NCBI RefSeq assembly: GCF_028583425.1
Contig: NC_072807.1
Coordinates: 33,733,001-33,797,000, forward strand
DNA from: Eublepharis macularius
Taxonomy: Eukaryota > Chordata > Lepidosauria > Squamata > Eublepharidae
Direction of reading: 5' to 3'
Length of the DNA stretch: 64,000 nt
Position 1 is the first letter of the stretch. Every line of letters begins with the position of its first letter. The position numbers and the translations under genes were made by a program. The notes beneath the pieces were generated by a model. That model ran no database searches, had not been told where the DNA came from, and saw nothing but the letters and a program-made list of their open reading frames with translations. This document shows positions 11,201 through 20,689 of the stretch, in pieces.

Positions 11201-12642
11201 GGTGATGTCAGAAATGGCGTGACAGAGCCGCCAGCATTCCGTGAATGTTTAAGATGAGAGAAAAGGTCCTTGTGGTACAAATTCACTTTGGGCCTTTTCA
11301 CTGCTAAAGGCAGATGAAAAGGTATCTATGTCCTATGGTTGTCAGAAGTATATCAGAGCTTTAAATAACATGACTCAGGGCCAAGCTACAAGTCACGAAT
11401 GTCACAGGTTGGACACTTGTCAGCTTCCCTCAAGTTCTGATGGGAAATGTAGGCGTCCTGGTCTTGCAGTTTGGCTCTCTGACTGCTGTCCAATGGACTT
11501 TTCAACTGTCACTTGTCTAACATTCCGCCAAGCTGCCTACATTTCCCATCAAAACTTGAGGGGAGCTGACAAGTGTCCAACCTGTGTCAGGCGTCACTTG
11601 TAGTTTGGCCCTCAGTTCAATTAAAACTTCTGTTCAGTTGAAATTCCGTTAGTAGTAGGAGAAATAGGAATAAAAGCTAATCAAAATGGAAGCTAAACAC
11701 CACATACAACCTCTAGGTTTCCTTCTAGACCAGGGCCATTTTCACATGTCTTAACCGTCATGCAAAATCACGCAGATCTCACAGAACGACGGTGTCTTCA
11801 TGGCACGATTTCCCATCATGACTCCATTTTGTGGCACGATGATGTCAGAAATTGTGCCACGAAATGGAATCATGATGAGAAATCGCACCATGAAGACGCT
11901 GTCATTCCGTGAGCTTTGTGCGACGGTTAAGACATGTGAAAATGGCCCAGCTGTCATCATTACTCAAGATGAATTCAAAAGGAAAATGTTGTCAGGAATT
12001 AAATTAAATTAAATTAAAGAATTAAAACAATAAATTAAACAGAGCAAAGTTACCAGCTGGCTGCAACGTTCACCATGTTGATTCAACTTTGACTAAAGCT
12101 TCCTCCCATGTGGGAAGTGGAGCTGCAAACGATGCAGGCCCTCAGATGCATCGTGTCCTTTCACCATTTCTTCTTTTTGAAATATCTCTTCTCCAGGAGA
12201 GGCTAGAGAGACGTCTTGCGAACATGTCCTACCATCATCTCGCTACTATCTGAATTGCTCCCTCGAATCTCATCATGCCACATATGCCTGGTTCCATAAG
12301 GACAAGATAGTTGCACGTTGTGCCCACGGTGTTAATCCCTGCACGCATTTTATAGACCAGATTTCTCCAGAATCTTATGGCAACTATTCCTGTGTTTCCC
12401 AGGAGGACTGGTTTAAGCAGACGCTTGTGACTATGTGTCTGATGGAAACTTCTAGAGATCAAAATATAGTGATGATGAAAAATTACCCAATAGCCACGGA
12501 TCCCTCTCACTCCCAGAAGACTGAACAGCCATATAGCCCCCAGACACTGCTGATGCCACCTGGTAACTGGGCCACCACAGCATCCTTTTCTTTCTGGCTC
12601 GGACTACTGCATGGGGTGGTGGTTTTCTTTCTTCTCAAGTGA
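130..12642 (+). CDS. SEMA7A: Semaphorin 7A, C-terminal three quarters (9 exons; 5' exons outside window)
   Basis: GPI-anchored semaphorin that acts at the cell surface on beta-1 integrins and plexin C1 in axon growth and inflammation (family knowledge). Coding exons seen: 130-234, 1955-2100, 4808-4986, 5904-6012, 6975-7161, 8404-8519, 9578-9729, 10075-10142, 12197-12642. All have AG/GT borders and phases that chain without a break, giving 501 residues plus stop, against about 666 for the whole human protein. The order is the later sema propeller blades, a PSI domain (CEVYKGNCASCVLARDPYCGW), one Ig domain (C-S-L-E-S to Y-S-C-V), then a hydrophobic tail ending VVVFFLLK, typical of a GPI signal. 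Motifs such as DNIYSPI, KIYLFFQEDNP, HYQKV and ATYAW align with mammalian SEMA7A. Nine exons here plus five expected upstream agree with the 14-exon human gene. Oddity: the mammalian RGD site reads AGD. Confidence 0.97.
433..633. mobile_element. Fold-back MITE family A, copy 1 (Harbinger-like)
   Basis: Near-perfect palindrome with ends GAGCCAAGCTACAAGTG and the reverse complement. Internal blocks (gtgaacagggaggaatacac and its complement) also pair. One of twelve family members in the window. Flanks are diverged, with no clean target-site duplication. Confidence 0.85.
634..1954. other. SEMA7A intron sequence, nothing recognised
   Basis: No exon, RNA gene or known repeat could be identified here. 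Unique-looking intronic DNA. Confidence 0.5.
1955..2100 (+). CDS. SEMA7A: SEMA7A exon, sema propeller
   Basis: Acceptor ttgcag, donor gtaggt. Reads NPKLIQGAIIKNEEAYKDK, then IYLFFQEDNPEWPRK and HISRVAQLCA. The last codon, GCG (Ala), occupies the position of Arg in the mammalian RGD. Confidence 0.96.
2131..2168 (+). repeat. tRNA-Ala-type SINE, 3' fragment
   Basis: Resembles the 3' end (ggtctgaytcartataaggc) of the SINE whose fuller copies lie at 44.9 kb and 42.7 kb. It begins 30 bases after a SEMA7A splice donor. Confidence 0.55.
2169..3617. other. SEMA7A intron sequence, nothing recognised
   Basis: No coding match or recognisable repeat apart from low-complexity patches. Confidence 0.5.
3618..3725 (+). 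repeat. Degenerate tRNA-type SINE fragment
   Basis: Contains a B-box-like ggttcgaatc followed by ctctgccac, the layout of the tRNA-derived SINEs elsewhere in the window. Diverged and short. Confidence 0.4.
3762..4030. repeat. Large inverted repeat of a dispersed retroelement unit
   Basis: Two arms of about 120 bases (3762-3882 and 3907-4030) are near-perfect reverse complements around a 24-base loop. The unit (ggctgtatggccgtggtc, tttcgccagcagctgtgact) is a familiar reptile dispersed repeat that I associate with Penelope-like elements. That class is recalled, not proven here. Confidence 0.6.
4075..4230 (-). mobile_element. LINE 3' end fragment (CR1/L2 clade)
   Basis: Shares gtgagattagt, tcaaggacattt and ccat-gggtaaataaa with the segment after the TTTA tract near 17.1 kb, so both belong to one family, here antisense. 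Confidence 0.5.
4808..4986 (+). CDS. SEMA7A: SEMA7A exon, sema propeller
   Basis: Starts in phase 0 with GDGGGPGALSSAKWSTFLK, the counterpart of the human stretch that begins GDQGGE, and runs to VYGVFSNPW-like IYGLFSNEW. The Trp codon is split by donor gtgagt. Confidence 0.96.
5188..5268. repeat. (ATTT)n microsatellite
   Basis: Pure tetranucleotide array of about 20 units abutting a LINE 3' end. It is probably the expanded tail of the adjacent antisense LINE. Confidence 0.95.
5269..5740 (-). mobile_element. LINE 3' region (CR1/L2 clade), antisense
   Basis: The text tccaccaggtctgtgccagg / aaggccctggctctggtcga is a typical antisense 3' segment of squamate CR1/L2-type LINEs, led by an ATTT tail. 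No open reading frame survives. Confidence 0.6.
5741..5808. mobile_element. Palindromic MITE family E fragment
   Basis: The sequence cagtacgatcctaaacc ... ggagtaactctgtttatgat pairs loosely with itself around aaatcaatgggct. The family is defined by ends CAGTGCAATCCTAA. Confidence 0.5.
5904..6012 (+). CDS. SEMA7A: SEMA7A exon, sema propeller
   Basis: Reads GYSAVCVYSVGDITKIFEM and ends GGFPAIRPGQ at donor gtaagg. Matches the semaphorin SAVCVYSLGDI segment. Confidence 0.96.
6146..6263. mobile_element. Fold-back MITE family A, copy 2
   Basis: GGGCCAAGCTACACATGACG and its complement at the ends, with a TCA duplication on both sides. Short form of the family. Confidence 0.9.
6351..6393. mobile_element. 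Palindromic MITE family E, minimal copy
   Basis: CAGTGCAATCCTAA ... TTAGGATTGCACTG, a 43-base near-perfect palindrome with almost no core. Confidence 0.6.
6975..7161 (+). CDS. SEMA7A: SEMA7A exon, sema propeller
   Basis: Reads CIKDGKETPAYTYKVAHSHP, then ILFHNKNHYQKVLVHPVQA and LYNVLYLTT. Matches the human FHSKYHYQKVAVHRMQA and HVLYLTT segment. Donor gtattt. Confidence 0.96.
7296..7405 (-). mobile_element. CR1 LINE 3' end, antisense
   Basis: Contains atagggttggatgggacctc and gtcatctagtccaaccccct, the hallmark antisense 3' end of CR1 retroposons in birds and reptiles. Confidence 0.85.
7962..8056. mobile_element. Fold-back MITE family A, copy 3
   Basis: GGGCCAAGCTACAAGTGACG opening and attcgtcacttgtagctggc closing. 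Core shortened to about 95 bases in all. Confidence 0.85.
8404..8519 (+). CDS. SEMA7A: SEMA7A exon, end of sema propeller
   Basis: Reads NGTIHKIVNLRDGPINILEI then QPFQTPAAIQSIVLDSTK. Acceptor ctgcag, donor gtaaga. Confidence 0.96.
8538..8612 (+). repeat. 26-bp tandem repeat, about 3 units
   Basis: Unit begins aattgggttgagatgtatt and ends gaccgga. The first two units are identical and the third has one change. It starts 19 bases beyond a SEMA7A splice donor. Confidence 0.9.
8613..9577. other. SEMA7A intron sequence, mostly unrecognised
   Basis: Only a LINE-tail-like patch (gggatgggcggtatataaat at about 9253) is recognisable. Confidence 0.5.
9578..9729 (+). CDS. SEMA7A: SEMA7A exon, end of sema domain plus PSI domain
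   Basis: Reads NILLVASENEVVELPTAMC, then the cysteine-rich PSI core with CASCVLARDPYCGWINGTC. The DPYCGW signature is universal in semaphorins. Confidence 0.97.
10075..10142 (+). CDS. SEMA7A: SEMA7A short linker exon between PSI and Ig
   Basis: A 68-base exon reading KSSQSLSHDVSQNSCDAHSS. It is poorly conserved, and was accepted because acceptor tttttag, donor gtactg and both phases fit its neighbours exactly. Confidence 0.85.
10291..10399. mobile_element. Fold-back MITE family A, copy 4
   Basis: GGGCCAAACTACAAGTGACA to TAGCTTGGCCC, flanked by ATA on both sides. Confidence 0.9.
10400..11056. other. SEMA7A intron sequence, nothing recognised
   Basis: No exon or repeat identified. Confidence 0.5.
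11057..11270. mobile_element. Palindromic MITE family D (Harbinger-like), diverged copy
   Basis: Left end gggctgtttccccatgtctt and a right end near taagatgagagaaaaggtcc. The internal arms catttccaaaacggaggcag and ctgcctccgttttagaaatg pair closely. Same TIR pattern as the copies at 11734 and 61259. Confidence 0.6.
11378..11611. mobile_element. Fold-back MITE family A, long form, copy 5
   Basis: Ends GGGCCAAGCTACAAGTCACG and tcacttgtagtttggccc with TCA duplications. The inner arms (cttgtcagcttccctcaagt and complement, gggaaatgtaggc and complement) define a 234-base subfamily shared with copies 7 and 9. Confidence 0.9.
11734..11947. mobile_element. Palindromic MITE family D (Harbinger-like)
   Basis: Ends GGCCATTTTCACATGTCTTA and TAAGACATGTGAAAATGGCC with CAG on both sides, and pairing throughout the 214 bases. 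Three-base duplication and GGCC ends fit PIF/Harbinger-type MITEs. Confidence 0.85.
12197..12642 (+). CDS. SEMA7A: SEMA7A last coding exon: Ig domain and GPI-anchor signal
   Basis: Reads SSRYYLNCSLESHHATYAWF, then YGNYSCVSQEDWF of the Ig fold, a Ser/Pro/Gln-rich stalk, and a hydrophobic end (FWLGLLHGVVVFFLLK) before TGA. The uncharged C-terminal segment after a short polar spacer is the expected GPI-attachment signal. Confidence 0.96.
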
Positions 12643-13025
12643 TGACCAACTTTCCTACCACTCCTGTCAATATGAATAACTGTGCAGCGTTGTTTAAAAT
12701 TCTGGGATCTCCCAGGGTGGCGTTTGAGAAGTAATTCTCATGTATTCGAGGTGAGGGCCTGGAAAAGCTGCAGCCCCAAAGACTGTTACATATATTTATG
12801 TATTTATTTTTTTAAGTTATTTGCTAGTTTTCTATTCCGCACTGTCAATGGATCGGTTGCCAAGGCAGTTTACAGTTCTTGGTTGAAATGTGTTTTTTTA
12901 AAAAATAATAATTAAAAGGAACAATGATAATAGCGGAAGTGCAAATGGTTAAGAAGCATCTGCCTTAAAATCAGCAATCAGACTGTGGGCATAAAAAATA
13001 ACTGCAGAAAAACATCCATGTTATT
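12643..13025 (+). other. SEMA7A 3' untranslated start and LINE-like tail
   Basis: Follows the stop directly. An ATTAAA at 12911 and an AATAAA at 16430 are the candidate polyadenylation signals; which is used cannot be told. Bases from about 12790 look like an antisense LINE 3' end (ttctattccgcactgtcaat). Confidence 0.4.
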
Positions 13026-13105
13026 GTAGAAAAGAGCAAGAGTCCAATAGCACCAATAAGACTAACAAAATTTGTGGCTTTCATGAGCCACAGCTCACTT
13101 CTTCA
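13026..13105 (+). repeat. Dispersed repeat family F, fragment
   Basis: Matches the gagtcca-tagcacc / aagactaac / cacagctcacttcttcagat unit that recurs at 27.9, 39.4, 50.5, 52.3 and 52.5 kb. Confidence 0.65.
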
Positions 13106-13539
13106 GATAGGATGTTATTGAAACAGTAGAGACTGGTAAACTATATTAAGACTTTTTAGTATTAAAGATGATAACTGATGGGTAATAAGCTAACTAAATA
13201 TGTACATACACAGTGCCTACTTTTAGAAAAAAATCACTGACTGGCACCAAAAAAAAAGGCTCTGTCAGGTGTATAATTGTATGGATACTGTTCAGACGTC
13301 TGGTGTGACATCAAGAAAGATCCTATAGCCCCTCTTGAGTGGGGGGGGGGGTACAGAGAGTAGCGTCTCTGAGGGCAACTTCAGTTAATGTGCAGCTTCG
13401 CACGAGAGCAAGAAGCCCTGAATCCCACACGGGTGGGCTTTAAATGCAATATAACCAGTACTATGAATTGGGCCCCAAAGCAAATTAGCAATCAGCATCG
13501 TTGTTTGCAAAAGCATCAAAATAAATTTCCTATAATGCA

Positions 13540-13985
13540 AGGCTGCTGGCAGTCATTCATCTTGTACTAACTGTACCTCCAGAACAGTCTTCAAGGGAAG
13601 CCCCAACAGGAGCTCATTACATTAATCTAACCCAGCCATGATCACTGTGTGTGCAAGTCCTGCCTCTCAGGCACATAGCTTGTGGCCAACAAAAATTGGG
13701 CAAGGGCGCTACATTCCAGAGAGTTTTCATCTGTAGATGTGGACCAAATAGTGTGACCAAGCTGCTAACCTCCTTCTTTAGGGGAAATGCAATCCCTTCT
13801 GGAAGAGACTGACTTCCCAACCCCTCACTGGCTCTCTTGCTATCCATCAGTCTCTTACCTGGATTGAACTTCAGTTTCTTAGCCCTTGTCCAATCTATTC
13901 CCACTTCCAGGCATGGGTTCAGCATCAGTAACTGACTAATTAAGTTGATGGTACCCCAGACTTTGCGGCTCACAAGCAAAACAAA
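13540..13985 (-). mobile_element. LINE 3' region (CR1/L2 clade), antisense
   Basis: Text such as agctcattacattaatctaa followed by accatgatcactgtgtg-like and ccagcctaggcatgggttca-like segments is typical of antisense CR1/L2 3' ends. Diverged. Confidence 0.45.
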
Positions 13986-14009
13986 AAATAGGGCATGTCA
14001 TAGGGCTGT

Positions 14010-14150
14010 GGACCTCGGGGTTCTGATTCAGGTTTTTAACCCAAATCGGGCCCAATTTGGGTAGATTCGGTGTTCCCAAATTGGCTCCAGCATTGTTGAG
14101 CCAATTCGGAAATACCGAAGCAAAGCTTTCTGAAGTGCTTCGGGTGCATG
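14010..14150. repeat. Degenerate hAT-like palindromic repeat
   Basis: Repeated gattcgg / ccgaa and aattggct / agccaatt pairs in a 140-base block look like the core of a hAT MITE. No ends or target duplication were found. Confidence 0.35.
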
Positions 14151-14159
14151 TCATTTCTT

Positions 14160-15800
14160 AGGAAGAGGTGCCACTATCCCTAACTTACTGACTCAGTGGC
14201 ACCAGTGAAAGATTACTTTGAAGCACAGGACAAGAGTTTAGGTGCAGGGCAGGGAAACTGACTTGGCACTGCCATGTGCTATTGACATGATTTAGAACAT
14301 CCACTGTCTTGCCTTACTCTGGTGCAAAAGAGGAATGCTTTGTAACCATGAGTGATGTGATTGAAGTCTCCGGGGCCCATGTCACAAAAGCTGTAAAGGG
14401 AGTAATCTTGCATGGTTGACTTGATCTACCAACGTGTCTTATTCTTGCACAGGAAAGAAGCATAGGTGGGATCTTGTAACTTGGTTTTATGATGCCTTAG
14501 TGGTCTTTGAAGATATGCCCCTGAGAAATGCCTTAATGGATCAGGTTCAGATTCCATAATTCAGATCCCCATAATTCTTTGCAGGGCTCTCGGGAAGTGC
14601 TAAGTGGCTTCTCCACAAATGGGCTGCCTTCTGCTGCCCTCCCTGCACACAGATTGTCCCCAGTTCTTTGCAAGTCCATTTGGCAAACTTGAGTAATTTT
14701 GTGAGTGTAAATTCCCACAGCATGTGGCTTCTTTTGTGAGTGTTCCCCATCCTTTTCTTGTCTTCTCATTTTTCCAGTCAGGTGCAAGAACATGAGCTGT
14801 ACAAGACAAGTTTTCCGTGCAATAGATCCTCAGAGTGCGGAAATCTCCTGTCTTTGTTTCCAGTGGTAGAAAAGTTTATTACATTTCCATCTCTGCCCTC
14901 ACACGTTTCTTGAAAGAGGTTGATGGGATCCTTTTCCCAAAGAGGAAAATAATAATAGAAATCTGAGGCGCGTGCTGAAATGAAGAAACCTCAGTTGCTA
15001 ACTCTCTTCAGACTATAGGGTTTTCTCACGGCACTACCAAAGAATGGATGGTTCCATATTGTTCACATGAGACCTGATTAAGCATGTTTGGTGATGCATA
15101 CGTGTAGACTCCATATGAACAGAGTCCTTACATGTGATAGGGTCACCATGTTCCACCCCAGTCAGCCCCTTCCAGTCATTCCAAATAAATTTCCAATCAG
15201 GGCTGCTATTTGAAGTCATCTTCTATTTTGACTTTCTCAAGGGCAATAAATGATGGCTTTGACCAGTCATTCCGTAATTGACCATTCCATTCCATAATAT
15301 ATTGGGGCCACCACAAAGAAGGCTACGTTGTGTTAAAATTCCATTGATGCCTAGCTCTAGAACAAGATAGAGACCTCTGCTGCCTTGGTGAGATTGGGGG
15401 TCCTATATATAGTGAATCTGAAACCTTTCAAACAATACATTTGATATATGTTTACTTTTCTCGTTAGTTCGTACGTTGCAATTCTTATCTGGACATTCTA
15501 AGAAATTAATGGGACTTAAATTATGAGTAAGAAGATTTTGAGTTGGAGGACAAAACAGATTTGCAACTGGGGCCAAATGTGGGTAGCTGTCTCTCCGTTG
15601 ACTGTCAGGTGGATCTGGTGGAATGGGAGGAGCCTTTCTCTGGGCTTCCACAGACTTAAACAAAAAAAAAACCCCACAACTTTTCAGCTGCATTACAAAA
15701 TCTGTTCTGCATGGCAAAGCACTTTCAAGGAATGACTTTGCCATATGGAACTTACTTGAAGAAGAGAATTTTGTCTCATATTTTGTCTCAATGTGTTCTC
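14160..15800. other. Intergenic (or SEMA7A 3' UTR), nothing recognised
   Basis: No coding match. The 138-codon minus-strand reading frame at 15403-15819 has no recognisable domain. Confidence 0.45.
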
Positions 15801-15807
15801 TGTTCTG

Positions 15808-16001
15808 TTGATTCCCCACTCCTCCACTTGAAGTCAGCTGGGTGACTTTGGGTCAGTCACAGCTCTCTCAGAGCTCTCTCAGCCCCACCCACCTCACAGG
15901 GTGTTTTGTTGTGGGGATAATAATGACATACTTTGTAAACCGCTCTGAGTGGGCATTAAGTTGTCCTGAAGGGCGGTATATAAATCGAATGTTATTATTA
16001 T
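15808..16001 (+). mobile_element. tRNA-derived SINE type 1, 5'-truncated
   Basis: Reads gggtgactttgggtcagtca, tgttgtggggataataatga and ggcggtatataaatcgaatg with a TTA-rich tail. Same as copies at 22.4, 36.7 and 44.2 kb. Confidence 0.85.
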
Positions 16002-16429
16002 TTGTGTGTGCGCAGTACACTCATTTCCTTGTTTCTCTTTGTTGTCCATGGAGACATCTCTCAAGCCAGGCTCATGTCTGGTTTTGAATTGCATTCTTGA
16101 GATAAACTGTGAAATTAAACTATGTTCTCCTTTTGGCTAAGTGGAAGTTTGAAGTCCTCCACATCTGTGCTTCCAAGACAAGGAGACATTACCTTATTTG
16201 CACTACACATTCTTCATATATTGTTTCAAAGATCCTATATTCCTTCATTGGCAGCCAGTGAAGAAAAGCTTTTATTTTTTTCCCTCTAAGCACTTTAATA
16301 TAACTTATAGATTATTAATGGACTTGATAGGTTGCCATGTTTGTATGTATACAAATATATATATATATATATTATATAGTCGCAGAAAAACGGACTGTTT
16401 TGTATTTGGTTTGAAAAAGAGGGCATTTC

Positions 16430-16435
16430 AATAAA
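16430..16435 (+). promoter_or_regulatory. Candidate distal polyadenylation signal AATAAA
   Basis: AATAAA followed by a GT-rich stretch (agttttgtcac). If used by SEMA7A, the 3' UTR would be about 3.8 kb. Transcript data are needed to decide. Confidence 0.3.
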
Positions 16436-16754
16436 GTTTTGTCACAATTGACTGGAGTAAAAATGGCTACGTGGATTCCTAACCCACCAACTGTCTGGTC
16501 TAGGTACTTGGCACACAAAGCCATCTGCATTACTCTCCGATGCTGCATTCTTGGCTCAGTTATTTGTCTATTGCTTCAAGCCCCAGCTAGGCATGGTATG
16601 TGTGCACAACATGTGTGCATGTGGCTATGAGGTTCTGGAATAAGGGATGTACTTTAGGTCTCCTGGAAATTCCAACCTCAGATGTTTCTGGATCCCTGGG
16701 GCAGCTGGGCGTAGTGAATTTGGCTGTCCTATGACTATGAATGGGTCTATCATA

Positions 16755-16912
16755 ATGAGTACTCATTTTACCAACCTCGGAAGGATGGAAGGCTGAGTCA
16801 ACCTTGAGCCAGCTATTTGAACCCGGCTTCTGCCGGGATCGAACTCAGGTCGTGAGCAGAGCTTGGGCTGCAGTACTGCAGCTTATCACTCTGCGCCATG
16901 GAGCTCATTGAA
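16755..16912 (-). mobile_element. tRNA-derived SINE (MIR-like layout), antisense
   Basis: Contains gatcgaactcaggtcgtgag and actgcagcttatcactctgc, an antisense tRNA-like head with a B-box (gatcgaact). Confidence 0.6.
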
Positions 16913-17002
16913 TCTCTGAATACAGAGGTTCCCTTTATGTGCTATGGTTAGTAGCCATTCATAGACTTCTCCTCCATGAATCTGTCTAAGCAGCCTTTAA
17001 AG

Positions 17003-17006
17003 CTAT

Positions 17007-17065
<59 letters not shown>

Positions 17066-17068
17066 TAA
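17003..17068. repeat. (ATTT)n microsatellite
   Basis: About 16 uninterrupted units preceding an antisense LINE 3' end, as at 5.2 kb. Confidence 0.95.
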
Positions 17069-17530
17069 TCCGTCTTTCTCACTGAGATTCAAGGCAGATT
17101 ACACAGCGTGAGATTAGTGCAGCCAGTTTCAAGGACATTTCCATAGACAATGCCATCGGGTAAATAAACACGATTTTACAAAGACATAGCATTAGTAAGA
17201 ATCCAATACAGAGTTGAAGAAATGCTGAAACAGAACATAAGCAATTCTAGGACTGACATTAGACCACATGAAGCATAGGTAGCTCATAGGAGTACATATT
17301 TAAGACAACAGTTAGTACGTAAGGCAACATAGTGGTGAAGTCTATGGTCCTTAACTCATTTGTGAAGCATCTGAGAGTCCCTACAATACAAAAGCCTTTT
17401 TGAATAATTTGGTTTGGCATCACTTGTGGAAAGCTAGGAGAGTGGGGGGGGGTCTCCTGACCTCCTCAGGCAGGCCATTCCACAGGGTAGGGGCCACCAC
17501 AGAGAAAGCCCGTGTAAGGGTTTCGCTCAT
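17069..17530 (-). mobile_element. LINE 3' region (CR1/L2 clade), antisense
   Basis: Begins after the ATTT tail with aatccgtctttctcactgag and includes caggccattccacagggtag followed by ggccaccacagagaaagccc, a classic antisense CR1/L2 segment. Confidence 0.65.
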
Positions 17531-18467
17531 GTGTTCGTAGCCCATGCTGCACTGAGAATCCCACCATTTAAATACTCATTGAGAAGTATTTCCTTTTGTC
17601 TGTCCAGAAACCTATTTCCTAACTACTTCATTGGACGCCCCCTAGTTTCAGGATTATGGGAAAGGGAAATGCAGTTTAGTCTATCTGCTTTCTCGAGCCT
17701 TTGCATAATTTTATAAACTCAAGAACAGGCAATCTTTGCCCTGTTCCACAGTCCCCCAGTTGATCACCAAAATGAGGCATGCGTTGTGTTTTGCAGAAAG
17801 CAACGTTTTTACAAAACATCTCCTATACATCTGGGTAAGTCCTCATGGTGGATAACTTAAAAAGTTATCCAAACTCCCAAACTTTTATCTAGCACTTGGA
17901 AGCTGCAGCAGCAGCAGCCGGTAGGTCTGGAATGTGTAAGCTTTAAGGAAGTCAGAGGAAACTTGAGCCATGGCTAATTGGCTTGATTATAGCCTTCAAG
18001 AGAAATGTCTTTCCTACAGAAATGCCATGGTTCTATGAATGATGTTGGAGTCATTGGTTACTTTCCATTGGAATGTCTTTGCTCACTGGGTCAGTAAGAC
18101 CATACACTCTGCTTGTGGTTTACAGGAACATCTACTTAAAGCATAGGTTTTTGCTCATATCCTGTATATTTTTGCTCATATCCTGGAACACCTTTAAAGC
18201 AAACATCCTCTTTGGGACTACAAACAGGTAACACAAGGCCTGGGAAAAAAGGCTTTGGACTCTTCTCTCACATCTGCCCCCAAATGTTGTTGGTAGGTAA
18301 AGTATATGAAATACTGGCATTTTAAAAACTTTTAATGATTAATTAGGAAACTATAAAGCTCCACAGTCTAGTGGGGTGCCTGGGCAACTTGCCCATACTC
18401 TGTGCCTCTGGTCTAGCGCTCTCCTCTTGCTCAGAAATATGCATTCAATCTGGGTAGAAAAGAAATA
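17531..18467. other. Intergenic, nothing recognised
   Basis: Includes a small direct repeat (tttttgctcatatcctg twice at about 18150-18185) but no identifiable gene or element. Confidence 0.45.
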
Positions 18468-18475
18468 CAGAAATG

Positions 18476-18688
18476 CAGGGCTTTTTTTCAGGGGGAACGC
18501 GGGGGAACGGAGTTCTGGAACCTCTTGAAATTGGTCACATGGCCAATGGCCCCACCCCCTGATCTCCAGACAGAGGGGAGTTGAGATTGACCTCCGTGCC
18601 ACTCAGCGAGGCCATTGGCCATGTGACCATTTTCGCCAAGGGCAACCCACTGAGTTCCACCACCTCTTTTTCCAGAAAAAAAGCCCTG
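18476..18688. mobile_element. hAT MITE family B, copy 1
   Basis: Ends CAGGGCTTTTTTTC and GAAAAAAAGCCCTG, with a perfect 8-bp duplication CAGAAATG on both sides. The core has ggtcacatggccaatggccc and its mirror. Confidence 0.93.
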
Positions 18689-18699
18689 CAGAAATGTCA

Positions 18700-19290
18700 C
18701 ATATAGCCATTCATAGTTATATGGCTGTTTCCTTTATTGATTATGAACCTGCTTTGGTCAGAATATGTACGATTACCAACAGGCGGAGAGAAAAATCTCT
18801 TGCCTCCTTAAGAGAGGCTTGGTGGGATACGATTTACCAGGCGATGGTATTTATATCCCTGCTATGAAAAGCTTCAACTGCCCATTTCTGTGCATTCAGC
18901 TTTGATTAAAGGGACAGGACTTTTTTCTCCTGTTGGTAATCTGTACAAGTCAGACAGTCGGTCTATCTGGCATAACTTTATCTGCTGCAATCAGGAACAG
19001 GTTCTAGAGTTTCAGGTACAGAAGATCTTCCACCACTATCTGCTAATGGGAAATGCCGCAGATTAAAATGTAAAGCATGTGCTCTGCTTCTGAACTGTAG
19101 TCCGTCCTCTCTTGGCTCTGAAAAGCAATCGTGCCCTAGGAGTGCGGGATGATATTGGGTTGGATTGTTAACCAAGACTCTCTTCTGTCATTTGTGCTCC
19201 GGTGACTTCTCGGTTAGGCTACTGTGATGCTTTCTGTATGGGACTGTGCTTGTAGACTGTCCAAGAAGCTCACTTGGTATTGGAAATCCA
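18700..19290. other. Intergenic, nothing recognised
   Basis: No gene or repeat could be named. May be the upstream, decayed part of the LINE that follows. Confidence 0.4.
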
Positions 19291-19299
19291 CCATTGTCC

Positions 19300-19795
19300 T
19301 GCTGACAGATGGAACTATCATATGGCGTCTACTGTAAGACAGGTTCATTGGTTGTCAAAGTATTTCTGAGCACAACTCAAAATGTTAATTTTGCCCTTTG
19401 AATGCACTCATCTTCCTATGTCTTGACTACCTTCATGGAATACCTTTTGCCAAATGGACATCTTCCTCCACTCTACCCCAAACATCATATCTATCAAAGT
19501 TATCTTGCTGAGAGAAGGGCGGAATACACTAGCCATTATGGGAAACAGGGCCTTTTCTGCTACATCTCCAATGTTTTGCAATAGGAGGAAAGTTTCTCTG
19601 CTGTCCTTCAAGAAGGAATTTTCCTTCTTGAATCTGTCTTTGTTAATGAGTTGATGTTTAATTTAGTTCTGCTGGTTTTGCATTTATTTGCTTGTTGAGT
19701 TTTCAGACTATTTTTGTATTCTTAGAAGGGTTTTTTTTGTACATTGCTTTGAAATTTACTGAGCTATAATATTACAATCACTTCCAAATAAATAA
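19300..19795 (+). mobile_element. LINE ORF2 end and 3' UTR (CR1/L2 clade), decayed
   Basis: Translates to a degenerate RAFSATSPMFCN, the counterpart of the RxFSxxxPxxWN motif near the C-terminus of CR1/L2-type ORF2 (compare 55.0 kb: [15 protein letters not shown]). It then ends in an AATAAATAAAA tail. Confidence 0.5.
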
Positions 19796-19953
19796 AACAA
19801 AAACCCAGAATCACTTTGCAGGCAGAAACATGCCACCGATAGTTGGTGTGAACCTGTCCTGCTAATTGAATCCAAAAGTTTTTCATATCTACATTTTATA
19901 TTACCTAGGGCTTTGTGCATCGCTTGCTTTGGATTGCCAAACCTTTTATCTCA

Positions 19954-20082
19954 GAGCCAAACTACAAGTGATGAATGACAATTGAACGGCAAGTGTATTC
20001 CTCCCTGTACACTTGCCCTCCACTTGCTTGCCACTCGATCCACTTGCCGTTCAGGTGTCATTCGTCACTTGTAGCTTGGCCC
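19954..20082. mobile_element. Fold-back MITE family A, copy 6
   Basis: GAGCCAAACTACAAGTGATG to TAGCTTGGCC, TCA on both flanks. Confidence 0.9.
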
Positions 20083-20211
20083 TCAGTCTTGGAAACTATT
20101 TGTATTCCAGGCACGAGTTAGTAGTTGGGAACAAAGAAAAGAAGCAGTTTTTCAAGCTATTGTTTCTTAACTGGTATTCATTCGGTGGGTGAGAAGAGTT
20201 TGTTACCAGCA

Positions 20212-20275
20212 GGGTTGCCAACTCTAGGCTGGGAAATTCCTGGAGACTTGGGGGTGGAGCCTGGGGAGGGGAGAC
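20212..20275 (+). mobile_element. hAT MITE family G, 5' fragment
   Basis: Opens cagggttgccaactctaggc and reads ggggtggagcctggggaggg before the match stops. Fuller copies lie at 38.6, 40.2, 45.1, 47.6 and 62.4 kb. Confidence 0.65.
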
Positions 20276-20689
20276 TGATGGATGAGATGATGTGCAGCCA
20301 GGGTCAACTAGGAGTTTCATCCATTCTCGTGGTGGTTTGCCACTTTCCAAATTCATAAACGCTTCTGAAGAACTTGGGTTTATTGTATGGGAATTCACCC
20401 CCAGCTAGCCGCATCGTCTCTCCTATTTACAGCAAGTGGAAAGGGTGCACTTCCTCATACTTGGCTTGTAGAAGGATGTGTGCGTTTTTCTGATGTGGGT
20501 GGAGTGTTACAAAGGATAAGCACAGTGCCACTTTGTCATTGTGCAGCAGACTGCTTTTGTGTGTGTGTGTTTTTTTTCCTGAGGGAAGTAGCCTCACGTG
20601 AGATTTCTGACTTTCTCTTTGGCCGTCGGCATGACGGCTGTGTGTCACTTTCATGAGGTTATTTTCCGCCTACACACCGGCCAATTGAC